A stretch of 64,000 nt of DNA. It comes from JACVCJ01 sp052437175. Lineage in GTDB: Bacteria; Bacteroidota; Bacteroidia; CAIKAF01. Under the pieces are notes generated by a model that was not told the origin of the DNA, searched no databases, and saw only the letters and a program-made list of their open reading frames with translations. This document shows, piece by piece, positions 1-8,355 of the stretch. The stretch spans positions 124,001-188,000 of the forward strand of contig JBQVOK010000003.1 of assembly GCA_052437175.1 (NCBI GenBank), given 5' to 3'. A program made the translations under genes and the position numbers. Numbering within the stretch: position 1 is the first letter of the stretch; every line of letters starts with the position of its first letter.

Positions 1-2
1 CA

Positions 3-623
3 CGCGGAGACCTAAATGAAAAATATGCCCGTTACAATACATTTGGTAATATACAGGACCTGACCAGCGAAAAACTGTTGCTGTGGGATAAGAACCTCCT
101 TTTTTTTCCCCGGAAAATAAACGGGATGTTCTGCTTTCTTCACCGCATCAAGCCGGACATACAGATTGTTTTTACCCAACGTCTCGAAGATCTGACCCCC
201 GCATTCTGGCAAAACTATTTCCTCTGTTTCGAAGAACATATTGTCCTTTCGCCTAAAAAAAAGCACGAAATAAGTTATATCGGTGGGGGGTGTCCGCCCA
301 TTGAAACAGAACAGGGCTGGCTGCTCATCTATCATGGTGTGTACGATACCGCCGGCGGCTATGTGTATTGTGCCGCAGCAGCGCTGCTCGACCTCGAACA
401 TCCGCAGACCGAACTTGCCCGCCTGCCCTATGCGCTTTTTGAACCTGAACACGAATGGGAACAGAAGGGTACGGTAAACAATGTATGCTTTCCTACAGGC
501 ACATTGCTCTGCGACGACGTACTGTATATATACTATGGAGCTGCCGACGAACAGATTGCCTGTGCATCGCTCAGTATCAAAGAATTATTGAAAGAACTAT
601 TGCTTAACACACGCGCTTTATGA
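3..623 (+). CDS. GH130 family glycoside phosphorylase/hydrolase, 5' part cut off by window edge
   Basis: The reading frame is open from the first bases of the window, so the N-terminus lies outside and 206 residues remain. The visible part has features of the GH130 fold: a 'NLLFFPRKINGMFCFLHRI' strand, the 'IGGGCPPIETEQGWLLIYHG' substrate-site block and a late 'KGTVNNVCFPTGTLL...YIYYGAAD' block. Family members phosphorolyse or hydrolyse beta-mannosides (often beta-1,4- or 1,2-mannosyl linkages). The substrate cannot be told from this fragment. The stop overlaps the start of the next gene (ATGA at 620-623), so the two are translationally coupled and probably act on the same glycan. GH130 plus GT4 pairs recur in Bacteroidota. 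Confidence 0.85.
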   Translation, partial: RGDLNEKYARYNTFGNIQDLTSEKLLLWDKNLLFFPRKINGMFCFLHRIKPDIQIVFTQRLEDLTPAFWQNYFLCFEEHIVLSPKKKHEISYIGGGCPPIETEQGWLLIYHGVYDTAGGYVYCAAAALLDLEHPQTELARLPYALFEPEHEWEQKGTVNNVCFPTGTLLCDDVLYIYYGAADEQIACASLSIKELLKELLLNTRAL

Positions 624-2938
624 GAAACATTATGGCAGCAGGCCCCGAAAAAAAACTCCCTGAAATACTGATCATTACGTCTTATCCTCCGCGCGAATGC
701 GGCATCGCCACCTATTCCCAGGACCTGGTCAAAGCCCTGCAAAAAACCTTTCACGATTCCTTCCTGTTGCAGATTTGCCCTATTGAGTCTGATAACGAGC
801 AACATATATACGATGCCCATATCGGCTATACCTTAAATGCAGATAAGGCCGAAGCATTCTCCTCGCTGGCGGCGTCCATCAACCGGCAGGATAATATACT
901 GCTCGTGGTCATACAGCATGAATTCGGGCTTTTCAGGGGCAATGAACAAGCACTCATTCATCTTATGCACGACCTTCAGAAACCTGTCCTGCTGGCCTTT
1001 CACACCGTATTGCCGCAGCCTGACGAAGTATGGAAAACGAATGTAACAGCGATGTCGGATGCCGCCGCAGCCATTCTTGTAATGACACATTCTTCGGCCC
1101 GCATCCTGCAGGAAGATTATGATATACCCTCCGGAAAGATCCGCGTGATCCCGCACGGTACACACCTGGTCCCCCACCCGAATAAGAACCTGCTGAAGAA
1201 AAAACATGATTTCTCCGGCAGAAAGGTGCTCTCCACGTTTGGACTGCTTGGTTCCGGCAAGAATATCGAGACCACGCTGGATGCCCTGCCTGCAATCATA
1301 CAGCAACATCCCGACGTACTTTTTCTTATCATCGGAAAAACACATCCTTCTGTTCTAAAGCAGGATGGGGAAAAATACCGGCAACTGTTAGAAGCAAAAG
1401 TACAGGAACACGCCCTGGACAAGCACGTACAGTTCATCAACGCCTTTCTGCCCCTGCCCTTACTACTGGAATACCTGCAACTGACAGACATATACCTGTT
1501 TACGTCCAAAGACCCGAACCAGGCCGTAAGCGGCACCTTCTCCTATGCCATCAGCTGCGGCTGTCCGGTTATTTCCACTCCAATTCCCCATGCACGTGAG
1601 GTTTTGCAGAATGAAGCCGGTGTTTGTATTGATTTTGGCAACTCTGCCCAACTGGCCGAGGTCGTAAACCGGCTTTTACACGATGAGCCGCTGCGGGACA
1701 GAATCAGCTCGAACGGACGACACAAAATCGCCTCCAGTGCCTGGGAAAATTCGGCCCTTGCTCATGCCCGGCTTTTTGAAAAAATAAGCATGCAGAACAT
1801 CGCACTGCATTATACCCTGCCGGGCTTTAACCTGGATCATATAAAAAAACTGACCACAGATTTCGGCATAATCCAGTTCTCGAAGATCAACCAGCCGGAT
1901 CCAGGTTCCGGCTACACGCTGGACGATAATGCCCGGGCTCTGATCGCTATGTGCCAACATTTTGAAGAAAGTGCAGATGTAAATGACCTGGAGTATATTT
2001 ACATCTATTTCCGCTTTATAAAATACTGCCAGAAAAACGACGGTTCTTTCCTGAATTACGTAGAGAGCGACTACCGGTTCAGCAGCCAGAACCATGAGAC
2101 GAACCTGGAAGATGCCAATGGCCGGGCAATATGGGCACTCGGATACCTTTTTTCTGTATGCTCCCGCTTTCCGGACGCGTACGGGTTCATGAGTACCGAT
2201 ACCCAAAGAATACTGCAGAAAGCGCTCCGGAATGCACATACGGTCCGCTCTCCCCGTGCCATGGCCTTTACTATAAAAGGCCTGTATTATTATCATACAA
2301 AAACGCCCGAGGCAGGCAATACCGATCTCATTCGGGAACTGGCCGACCGCCTGGTGCAGATGTACCGTCACGAAGCCGGTAAAAACTGGTGCTGGTTCGA
2401 AAGTTATCTTACCTATGCCAACAGCATTTTATCCGAAGCAATGCTCTGTGCCTGGTCTGTATGTGCAGAACCCGTTTATAAGAAAATTGCCGTCTCTTCC
2501 TTCGATTTCCTGCTCTCGAAAATATTCCAGTCGAACCGCATAAAAGTAATTCCGAATACCCGCTGGCTGCAAAAGGAACCGAAAGCTGTGCAGCGTTCAG
2601 GCAATAAATCCGGCAACGGGGGCGAGCAACCCATCGACGTGGCCTATACGATCCTTGCGCTGAGTAAATTTTACGATGTATATAAAGACGAGCGATACCT
2701 TCAAAAAATGGAAACGGCCTTTAACTGGTTCCTGGGTGCGAACCACCTGGATCAGATCATATATAACCCATGTACCGGAGGTTGTTACGACGGACTCGAA
2801 GAACACAATGTGAATCTCAACCAGGGAGCAGAGTCCAGTGTAAGTTATCTTATGGCCAGGCTCACCCTTGAAAAAAGTCTCCGGGCCAGTCAGAAAAACA
2901 ATTATAAAAAGTTATACTATAAGCAATTGGCTTTTTAG
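620..2938 (+). CDS. GT4 glycosyltransferase fused to a C-terminal helical (toroid-like) domain
   Basis: A 772-residue protein, about twice the usual GT4 length. Residues ~15-390 look like a GT-B glycosyltransferase: 'ILIITSYPPRECGIATYSQDL' at the N-terminus, an 'IRVIPHGTH' linker strand, and the nucleotide-sugar region 'SGTFSYAISCGCPVISTPIPHAREVL' near residue 310-330. From ~395 to the end the sequence is helical and rich in aromatic residues, with 'TLDDNARALIAM', 'NLEDANGRAIWALGYL' and 'DVAYTILALSKFYDVY'. This resembles the alpha/alpha-toroid domains of glycan-active enzymes. It overlaps the upstream GH130 gene by four bases. I infer a role in making or remodelling a mannose-type oligosaccharide; the substrate is unknown. 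Confidence 0.8.
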   Translation: MRNIMAAGPEKKLPEILIITSYPPRECGIATYSQDLVKALQKTFHDSFLLQICPIESDNEQHIYDAHIGYTLNADKAEAFSSLAASINRQDNILLVVIQHEFGLFRGNEQALIHLMHDLQKPVLLAFHTVLPQPDEVWKTNVTAMSDAAAAILVMTHSSARILQEDYDIPSGKIRVIPHGTHLVPHPNKNLLKKKHDFSGRKVLSTFGLLGSGKNIETTLDALPAIIQQHPDVLFLIIGKTHPSVLKQDGEKYRQLLEAKVQEHALDKHVQFINAFLPLPLLLEYLQLTDIYLFTSKDPNQAVSGTFSYAISCGCPVISTPIPHAREVLQNEAGVCIDFGNSAQLAEVVNRLLHDEPLRDRISSNGRHKIASSAWENSALAHARLFEKISMQNIALHYTLPGFNLDHIKKLTTDFGIIQFSKINQPDPGSGYTLDDNARALIAMCQHFEESADVNDLEYIYIYFRFIKYCQKNDGSFLNYVESDYRFSSQNHETNLEDANGRAIWALGYLFSVCSRFPDAYGFMSTDTQRILQKALRNAHTVRSPRAMAFTIKGLYYYHTKTPEAGNTDLIRELADRLVQMYRHEAGKNWCWFESYLTYANSILSEAMLCAWSVCAEPVYKKIAVSSFDFLLSKIFQSNRIKVIPNTRWLQKEPKAVQRSGNKSGNGGEQPIDVAYTILALSKFYDVYKDERYLQKMETAFNWFLGANHLDQIIYNPCTGGCYDGLEEHNVNLNQGAESSVSYLMARLTLEKSLRASQKNNYKKLYYKQLAF

Positions 2939-2952
2939 CAAAACCCGCAGGT

Positions 2953-3495
2953 TTATTTCCAGCGCCAGTTCTCACGCAGTTCCACGGCCACACCTTTTCC
3001 GCGGAAAAAACTGAGGAAAGCGTCGGGTTCCGGCACATCGCGGCGGGGTATCACCAGGCCCGATCTTTCTTTGAACATCAGCAGAAAATATGCACGGAGC
3101 ACCACCACTTCGCTGATGCCGCTGTAGCTTATTTTCGACTCGGAGTTCTCGTTACGGATCAGCATCTGATCTTCAGCCAGTTCCATATCGTAGGTCTTGT
3201 TCACCCTGTCTTTGGTCTGTTCCCGCACAATACGGCGATAGGTTCTTTTGTAACGCCAGGCGCTGTAGCGCGGGTAAAACAGCAGCCAGAGCAGTCCGAA
3301 AGCCATAAAAACGAAGCCGCCCACACGCACATCACGGCCCAGGCTGAGCCAGGCACCGAGGCAGATGTAGAGTACCGATACCAGCCAGCGCATACGCATA
3401 CGGCGGCGGCGCAGCATGCGCGATGTAGAAGCGTTGTACAGCGTGTATACAAGAAAATCGTCTTCGCTGAGCCGGAAGCTGTAGGTGTTTTTCAA
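2953..3495 (-). CDS. YcxB-like membrane protein
   Basis: 180 residues. A basic segment (RMLRRRRMRMRW) is followed by two closely spaced hydrophobic helices around residues 36-70. A soluble C-terminal half has the pattern 'MELAEDQMLIRNENSESKISYSGISEVV...YFLLMFKERSGLVIPRRDVP', which is the YcxB-like domain arrangement. The function of the family is not established. It is the last gene of a leftward group (rlmN, SH3-domain gene, this gene) with only 8 bases between it and the upstream gene. Its stop lies 14 bases from the stop of the rightward glycosyltransferase, with no clear terminator between. Confidence 0.7.
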   Translation of the reverse strand: MKNTYSFRLSEDDFLVYTLYNASTSRMLRRRRMRMRWLVSVLYICLGAWLSLGRDVRVGGFVFMAFGLLWLLFYPRYSAWRYKRTYRRIVREQTKDRVNKTYDMELAEDQMLIRNENSESKISYSGISEVVVLRAYFLLMFKERSGLVIPRRDVPEPDAFLSFFRGKGVAVELRENWRWK

Positions 3496-3503
3496 AGAGG
3501 GGT

Positions 3504-4346
3504 TTATTTTTTAGGTTGCAGTTTTTTACCGTCCCAATAGAGGCGGGTCGACATGTCTTTTTCGTACACCACGTTATGGCTGTCCCAGCTGGCATAATTC
3601 TGTCCTTCTTCGAACAGGATCTCGCCGATCTGCTCCTTTTTGATCACCGTCTCCTTTTCACCTTCCATATCGGAGGGGTATACAAAGAACTGTCGCCCGA
3701 AGTAGGCTCCGTCCACATAATCAGACAGTTGGTCTATATAAACCAGTTCGGTACCGGTCCAGAAAAAGATCATGGCCCCGGCATTATCGCCGCAAAACTC
3801 GCCATAACCGTCTACCTGCAGAATATCGTCTACCCCGCTGAGGCCCTTGTTGGAAATGTTACTGCATATATGCTTTTTGTATTCTGTTCCGAATCCCTGA
3901 AAATTCAGGCGCTGCAGTTCTTTATGGTCTTTTTCTACCCGTATCTGGAACTGGGCATAGGCGCCGTCTTCATTCTCTCTTTTATCAATGCCGAAATGGA
4001 AGGCGACATCCGGGTTTTTGTTACTGCGGAAGGAATTCAGGGCCAGTTTACCGCCCCAGATGTATCCTTTTTGTTTCCCGTTGAATTCTACCAGGTACCA
4101 GGGCATAAGTATGTTGTTGATGCGGGAGACCTCCCTGCTTTTTTCGAGTATGGTTACCCGGGTACCGATGGGCAGGCGGGTGATCACAGCGCCGTCGGTA
4201 CCCGGCGTTTTGCGTACATTAATGCTGTCGCCGAGCAGGTATACCACCTGTTTTTTCTCAAAGAGCACCAGGGTATCGCCATAATCCTGTGCCATCAGGG
4301 GAGAGCCCAGGATAAAGAGAAGCAGTACAAAAAAGGTATTTTTCAT
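3504..4346 (-). CDS. Secreted bacterial SH3-domain protein
   Basis: 280 residues with a signal peptide (MKNTFFVLLLFILGSPLMAQ). Next comes a bacterial SH3-like segment at about residues 40-110, recognisable by 'SINVRKTPGTDGAVITRLPIGTRVTIL' and 'GYIWGGKLAL'. Such domains often bind peptidoglycan or other ligands outside the cell. The remaining 170 residues match nothing I recognise; they include 'QFQIRVEKDHKELQRLNFQGFG' and a long acidic tail. It starts 12 bases after the stop of rlmN, so it is probably co-transcribed with it, although a functional link is not evident. Confidence 0.7.
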   Translation of the reverse strand: MKNTFFVLLLFILGSPLMAQDYGDTLVLFEKKQVVYLLGDSINVRKTPGTDGAVITRLPIGTRVTILEKSREVSRINNILMPWYLVEFNGKQKGYIWGGKLALNSFRSNKNPDVAFHFGIDKRENEDGAYAQFQIRVEKDHKELQRLNFQGFGTEYKKHICSNISNKGLSGVDDILQVDGYGEFCGDNAGAMIFFWTGTELVYIDQLSDYVDGAYFGRQFFVYPSDMEGEKETVIKKEQIGEILFEEGQNYASWDSHNVVYEKDMSTRLYWDGKKLQPKK

Positions 4347-4358
4347 CGGGTTCTGTTG

Positions 4359-5411
4359 TCAGGAAGTGGTTTTGTTGGCCAGTTGTCCGCAGGCGGCATC
4401 AATGTCTTTACCTCGGCTGCGGCGCACAGTGGCCGTAATGCCGGCATTCTCGAGCAGGCGGCGGAAGCGCTCCAGGCGATCGGGATCGGTCTGCCGGAAG
4501 GGACTGCCTTCTACCGGGTTGTATTCAATAATGTTGATCTTGGACGGAACGTGTTTCGAAAAACGTATCAGATTGCGGGCATCCTCTTCGCTGTCGTTAA
4601 AATCTTTAAACAGGATGTACTCGTAGGTGACCGGATTACCGGTTTCGGCATAGTAGAACTTCAGGGCATCGGCCAGGTCTTCGAGCGGGTTGGTATCATT
4701 GATGCTCATGATCTGGCTGCGTTTTTCATTATCGGCCGCGTGCAGGCTCAGGGCCAGGCGGTATTTTACGCGGTCTTCGCCCAGACGGCGGATCATTTTG
4801 GCCACCCCGCTGGTAGAAACGGTAATGCGTTTATAGCTCATCCCCAGACCCTGTTCGCTCATAATGTGCTGTATGGCCGTGCTTACGTTCTTGAAGTTGA
4901 GCAGGGGTTCGCCCATGCCCATAAATACGATATTGCTGAGCGGCTGCCCGAATTTCTGGTCTGCCTGCCGGCTGATGGCCACCACCTGGTCATAGATCTC
5001 GTCCGGGTTCAGGTTACGCATCATTTTAAGCTGTGCCGTGGCGCAGAATTTACAGTCGAGGCTGCAGCCCACCTGCGAGCTGATGCAGGCGGTCATGCGG
5101 CTGTCGGTGGGTATCAGTACGCCTTCCACTACCTTACCATCGCTCAGGGAAAAGGCCGATTTTACGGTGCCGTCGTTGCTGTGCTGCTCGCTGAGCACAT
5201 CCAGTTCGGTGATCAGGAAATGCTCCTGCAGAAAGGCGCGCAGGTCCTTCCCGAGATTGGTCATATCTCCGAAAGACTTGGCATGTTTCTGCCATACCCA
5301 CTGAAAAACCTGGTTGGCCCGGAAGGCCTTTTCGCCCTTTTCCTCGAAAAAGGCGCGCAGGTCGTCGAGCGCATAGGATCGTATATTGGGCTTATCCGTA
5401 CGTAAAAGCAT
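4359..5411 (-). CDS. rlmN: 23S rRNA (adenine2503-C2)-methyltransferase / tRNA A37 methyltransferase RlmN
   Basis: 350 residues, normal for RlmN. The radical-SAM motif CxxxCxxC is C116-S-L-D-C120-K-F-C123 and binds the 4Fe-4S cluster. The C-terminal cysteine that carries the methyl group is in 'DAACGQL' (C341). Other family blocks are 'NIVFMGMGEPLLNF', 'ITVSTSGV' and 'LALSLHAADN'. The enzyme methylates C2 of A2503 in 23S rRNA and of A37 in some tRNAs, improving decoding. The start is supported by a TACCTTTG -7 element (minus strand, 5416-5423) just upstream. It heads a leftward group with the SH3 and YcxB-like genes. Confidence 0.97.
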   Translation of the reverse strand: MLLRTDKPNIRSYALDDLRAFFEEKGEKAFRANQVFQWVWQKHAKSFGDMTNLGKDLRAFLQEHFLITELDVLSEQHSNDGTVKSAFSLSDGKVVEGVLIPTDSRMTACISSQVGCSLDCKFCATAQLKMMRNLNPDEIYDQVVAISRQADQKFGQPLSNIVFMGMGEPLLNFKNVSTAIQHIMSEQGLGMSYKRITVSTSGVAKMIRRLGEDRVKYRLALSLHAADNEKRSQIMSINDTNPLEDLADALKFYYAETGNPVTYEYILFKDFNDSEEDARNLIRFSKHVPSKINIIEYNPVEGSPFRQTDPDRLERFRRLLENAGITATVRRSRGKDIDAACGQLANKTTS

Positions 5412-5415
5412 GCGG

Positions 5416-5423
5416 CAAAGGTA
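5416..5423 (-). promoter_or_regulatory. -7 element of the rlmN promoter
   Basis: Reads TACCTTTG on the minus strand, five bases before the rlmN start codon. It matches the Bacteroidota TAnnTTTG consensus. A TTG lies 22 bases further upstream, at the edge of the usual spacing. Confidence 0.55.
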
Positions 5424-5440
5424 GGCAATAGATGCGAATA

Positions 5441-5866
5441 CTACGCAACAATCACCTCTACCCCGTCGGCAACGGCATTTACTTTATAGCGGGTAAGCGG
5501 TTCTTTTGCAGGTCCTTTTATAACCCCGCCCTGCAGGTTAAAGCGGCTGCCGTGCGCCGGGCAGGCCAGTTCGTCGCCGTCGATCTTCACGGCTACGCCC
5601 ATGTGTGTACATTTAAGCAGGTAGGCATCGTAGACATCGGGATTTTTGATCACCAGCAGGGGCCGGGGCAATCCCTTTACCTTAAATGAATTCAGCTTCT
5701 CGGTAAGCAGGGCGGCCGGGATCAGCACCTTGCCGTCTTCAACTTTCAGTTTCGGTTTTTTGTCGTCGTCCTCTTCATTTACCGCCGCCAGCGCTGCCGG
5801 GGCCAGTACCGCGGCCGCACACAGTGTACAGGCCGCACTCAGGAAATTTCTTCTGCTCTGGTTCAT
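5441..5866 (-). CDS. Tat-exported Rieske [2Fe-2S] protein
   Basis: 141 residues. The N-terminus has a twin-arginine signal (SRRNFLSAAC) and a long hydrophobic stretch, then an acidic linker (EEDDDKK). The Rieske cluster ligands are C86-T-H88 and C102-P-A-H105-G-S, in the normal two-His two-Cys pattern. It resembles small stand-alone Rieske proteins that carry electrons in the periplasm, not the bc1/b6f subunit, since no quinol oxidase genes are nearby. The gene stands alone, 29 bases upstream of the rlmN start on the same strand. Confidence 0.85.
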   Translation of the reverse strand: MNQSRRNFLSAACTLCAAAVLAPAALAAVNEEDDDKKPKLKVEDGKVLIPAALLTEKLNSFKVKGLPRPLLVIKNPDVYDAYLLKCTHMGVAVKIDGDELACPAHGSRFNLQGGVIKGPAKEPLTRYKVNAVADGVEVIVA

Positions 5867-6027
5867 GTCTATTGTTTATTACAGGTACACTAATATACGC
5901 CTAAATACGGGCTATGCAACAGGTGCAACAGATTTTCGGACCTGCCTAATGCGTCAAAAAGGGTTAAATTTTTGCAAATTTGTTTACCTTTATGCACAAT
6001 GGTACGTTTATAGAAGGACATCTTATT

Positions 6028-6471
6028 ATGAAAAATACACACATGAAAAAAATACTCTTTGTATTTCTTTTTATCGCTTCGGGGATCGGATTGAATGCCC
6101 AAACCGCTGACGCCGAAGGAATCAGCTTCTTCACAGGCTCTTTCGAGGAAGCCAAGAAAGAAGCGGCCTCCAAAAAGAAACTGATCTTTATGGATGCCTA
6201 TACGGTATGGTGCGGCCCCTGTAAGGCGCTGAGCAATACCACGTTCAAAGACAAAGCCGTTGGCGAATATTTTAACAAAAACTTCATCAACGTTAAAATG
6301 GACATGGAAAAGGGCGAAGGTCCCGGACTGGCCCAGAAATATGGTGTACGTGCCTATCCTACCCTGCTGTTCATAGACAAGGACGGCAAACAGGTGCACG
6401 TGTCCCTGGGCTACATACCGGCAGCCAGCCTCATTGAGGAAGGTAAAAAAGCCCTGGCCCTGGCCAAGTAA
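6028..6471 (+). CDS. Exported thioredoxin-fold protein
   Basis: 147 residues from the chosen ATG. It has a signal peptide (MKKILFVFLFIASGIGLNAQ) and a thioredoxin fold with the redox motif W61-C-G-P-C65-K and the cis-proline strand 'VRAYPTLLFID'. This is the 'thioredoxin family protein' type common in Bacteroidota envelopes, likely reducing or isomerising disulfides or feeding cytochrome c assembly. Upstream in-frame TTG (5980) and ATG (5992) codons overlap a probable promoter (TTTACCTTTATG), so 6028 is preferred. The stop lies 2 bases before the convergent hemW stop. Confidence 0.85.
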   Translation: MKNTHMKKILFVFLFIASGIGLNAQTADAEGISFFTGSFEEAKKEAASKKKLIFMDAYTVWCGPCKALSNTTFKDKAVGEYFNKNFINVKMDMEKGEGPGLAQKYGVRAYPTLLFIDKDGKQVHVSLGYIPAASLIEEGKKALALAK

Positions 6472-6473
6472 TA

Positions 6474-7604
6474 TTAAAAGAACAGGCGGGCGGAAATTCC
6501 GTCTGCAAGGATACGGTAAGGTTTATCCAGCCGTACCGACTCCACGTCATGTATAAACCACTCCCCCGCGGGAGTGGTTGTTTTTTGTAGTAAGGTTTCC
6601 GTATGTTCCGGCCCGAAACGTTCGCGGAATTCGGCTATGCGAAAGCCTTCCAGCAGGCGCAGCCGGGTGAGTATGAACTCGTTCATCTGTTCGGTCTCCG
6701 TAAGGTCCTCGGAGCTGCGTATCTCGTCCAGGCTCCCGAAACGGGCATATTTTACGTTATGCGCCACATTGGAATACCGGGTGCGGCCCCCGTCGAAACC
6801 ATGCGCCGAAGGTCCGAAACCATAATAGGGTAACCCATACCAGTAGGCGCTGTTGTGCAGGGCCCGGTGCCCCGGCAGGGCGCTGTTGCTGATCTCATAG
6901 GCCTCGTAGCCATGGCTGTCCAGGAAATCCTGCAGGATGGCAAACTGGCGTTCGTAGCTTTCTTCCCTGGGTTCGGCCTGGCGCCCTTTGCGGATATGTG
7001 CCCAGAGCGGCGTATTCTCTTCTACGGTAAGCGCATAGGTAGACAGATGCGGCACCTGTAAGGCCGCAGCCGTTTCCAGGTTCTGTAACCATTCTGCATC
7101 CGTAAGGCCGGGTGTACCGTAAATAAGATCGATACTAAGATCGCTGAAACCGGCGTCCTGGGCCCGCTTTATACAGTCTGCCGCTTCACCGGCGCTGTGC
7201 GAACGGTTCATGTAACGCAGGTCGCGTTCAAAAAAAGACTGTACGCCTATAGAAAAACGATTTACCCCCAGCGACCTCCACAAAGAAAGATTCGTTGCCG
7301 AAATATCGTCGGGGTTGGCTTCCAGGGTGAACTCGCGCAGGTCGGCAAAGCCGAACTTTTTTTCCAGGGCATTTACGATGGCTCCCAGCTGCCGCATGGG
7401 CAGGATACTGGGCGTACCACCACCGAAGTAGAGGCTCTGTATGGCCGGGGCGCCTTCAAAATACGGTTGCTGCTGCGTTTCGCGCAGTATTGCCTCGGTT
7501 ACCGCTTCTGCCGTCTTCAGCGAAGTGGAAAAATGAAAGTCGCAGTACGAGCAGGCCTGCTTACAGAAGGGAATATGTACATAAATGCCTGCTTTTGTCT
7601 TCAT
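6474..7604 (-). CDS. hemW: Radical SAM heme chaperone HemW
   Basis: 376 residues. The cluster motif is C14-K-Q-A-C18-S-Y-C21-D-F; the CDF ending distinguishes HemW from true HemN oxidase (which has a fourth Cys). Further blocks are 'SLYFGGGTPSIL', 'EFTLEANPDD', 'RFSIGVQSF' and a C-terminal HemN-type domain 'FGPSAHGF...NEFILTRLRLLEGF'. HemW binds heme and helps insert it into respiratory enzymes. The start codon overlaps the stop of the upstream barrel gene by one base, so it is co-transcribed with it. Confidence 0.93.
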   Translation of the reverse strand: MKTKAGIYVHIPFCKQACSYCDFHFSTSLKTAEAVTEAILRETQQQPYFEGAPAIQSLYFGGGTPSILPMRQLGAIVNALEKKFGFADLREFTLEANPDDISATNLSLWRSLGVNRFSIGVQSFFERDLRYMNRSHSAGEAADCIKRAQDAGFSDLSIDLIYGTPGLTDAEWLQNLETAAALQVPHLSTYALTVEENTPLWAHIRKGRQAEPREESYERQFAILQDFLDSHGYEAYEISNSALPGHRALHNSAYWYGLPYYGFGPSAHGFDGGRTRYSNVAHNVKYARFGSLDEIRSSEDLTETEQMNEFILTRLRLLEGFRIAEFRERFGPEHTETLLQKTTTPAGEWFIHDVESVRLDKPYRILADGISARLFF

Positions 7605-8338
7605 CAGAACAAAAGTACGCCTAATCCTACATTTACGTTGTAAAAAAGATGTTTGGCGGCCTGGGCCTTTATAAAATCGCGGTTCTTCTGGTCGGGTGCG
7701 CCGGAACCCGGGGGATACAAGGTAGAACCTGTACTGAAGGTGGCATCGATGAACTCGTCACCGAAAGCCACCAGCGAAAAGGGAATGCCGATCTGCATGC
7801 CGGCATTGAATACCAGGCGGTCTTTGAAAATGCGCTGAAAACCCACTCCGTAGGTAAATACCGGTAAAATAAGGGTACCGGTGTTGGCATATTGGGTAGC
7901 CTTGTTCAGGGAGCGGAAAGAACCGTTGATCATGTGCAGGGCCACACCCAGGCGCTGGTAAGGGCCCAGGGGCGCAATATGATCGCCGTAGAAGAACTTC
8001 ACGGCCAGCTCTACACCATGTCCTTTTACAATGCCTTTTCCGAAGGGATTGGGCCCCAGCGAAGAACCTAACCGATATGTAAATGACCGCGAGAAGTAAT
8101 TATAATCGGCCAGCAGCGATATACGACGGCTTACGGCACCTTCCAGGCCAACGGCCAGGCGGCTGTTCCAGCCAAAGGGGCGCGATTCCGTACGCGGATT
8201 GTACTTCAGGAAGGAAAAAAAACCATGGTAATCGGCATGCAGCATCACGTGCTTGCCCATGTATCCCACATTCTGGGCCGAAGCCGCAGTCGTGAAAAGC
8301 AGGATGAATGTATAGAGAAGAAAGATCTGTTTTTTCAT
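7604..8338 (-). CDS. Outer-membrane beta-barrel-like protein, unknown function
   Basis: 244 residues from the ATG at 8338, which begins a clear signal peptide (MKKQIFLLYTFILLFTTAASAQ). Longer in-frame starts run into the upstream peptidase gene and are unlikely. The mature part alternates aromatic and polar residues and glycine turns ('SRLAVGLEGAVSRRISLLADYNYFSRSFTYRLGSS'), and ends in a hydrophobic strand 'LGVLLF', as expected for a small outer-membrane barrel. I do not recognise a family. It sits 17 bases after the M48 peptidase gene and overlaps hemW by one base. Confidence 0.65.
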   Translation of the reverse strand: MKKQIFLLYTFILLFTTAASAQNVGYMGKHVMLHADYHGFFSFLKYNPRTESRPFGWNSRLAVGLEGAVSRRISLLADYNYFSRSFTYRLGSSLGPNPFGKGIVKGHGVELAVKFFYGDHIAPLGPYQRLGVALHMINGSFRSLNKATQYANTGTLILPVFTYGVGFQRIFKDRLVFNAGMQIGIPFSLVAFGDEFIDATFSTGSTLYPPGSGAPDQKNRDFIKAQAAKHLFYNVNVGLGVLLF

Positions 8339-8355
8339 AAAAATGCGGTGTCGGG

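Noticed and set aside
3516..5405. 629-codon plus-strand frame across the SH3 and rlmN genes
   Set aside because: It spans two real genes on the other strand, including the rlmN motifs, and has no domain of its own.
5990..5998. Exact DnaA-box word TTATGCACA near the thioredoxin start
   Set aside because: Single isolated copy without a cluster; a second lone copy at 17984-17992 inside the protease gene shows that such words occur by chance.
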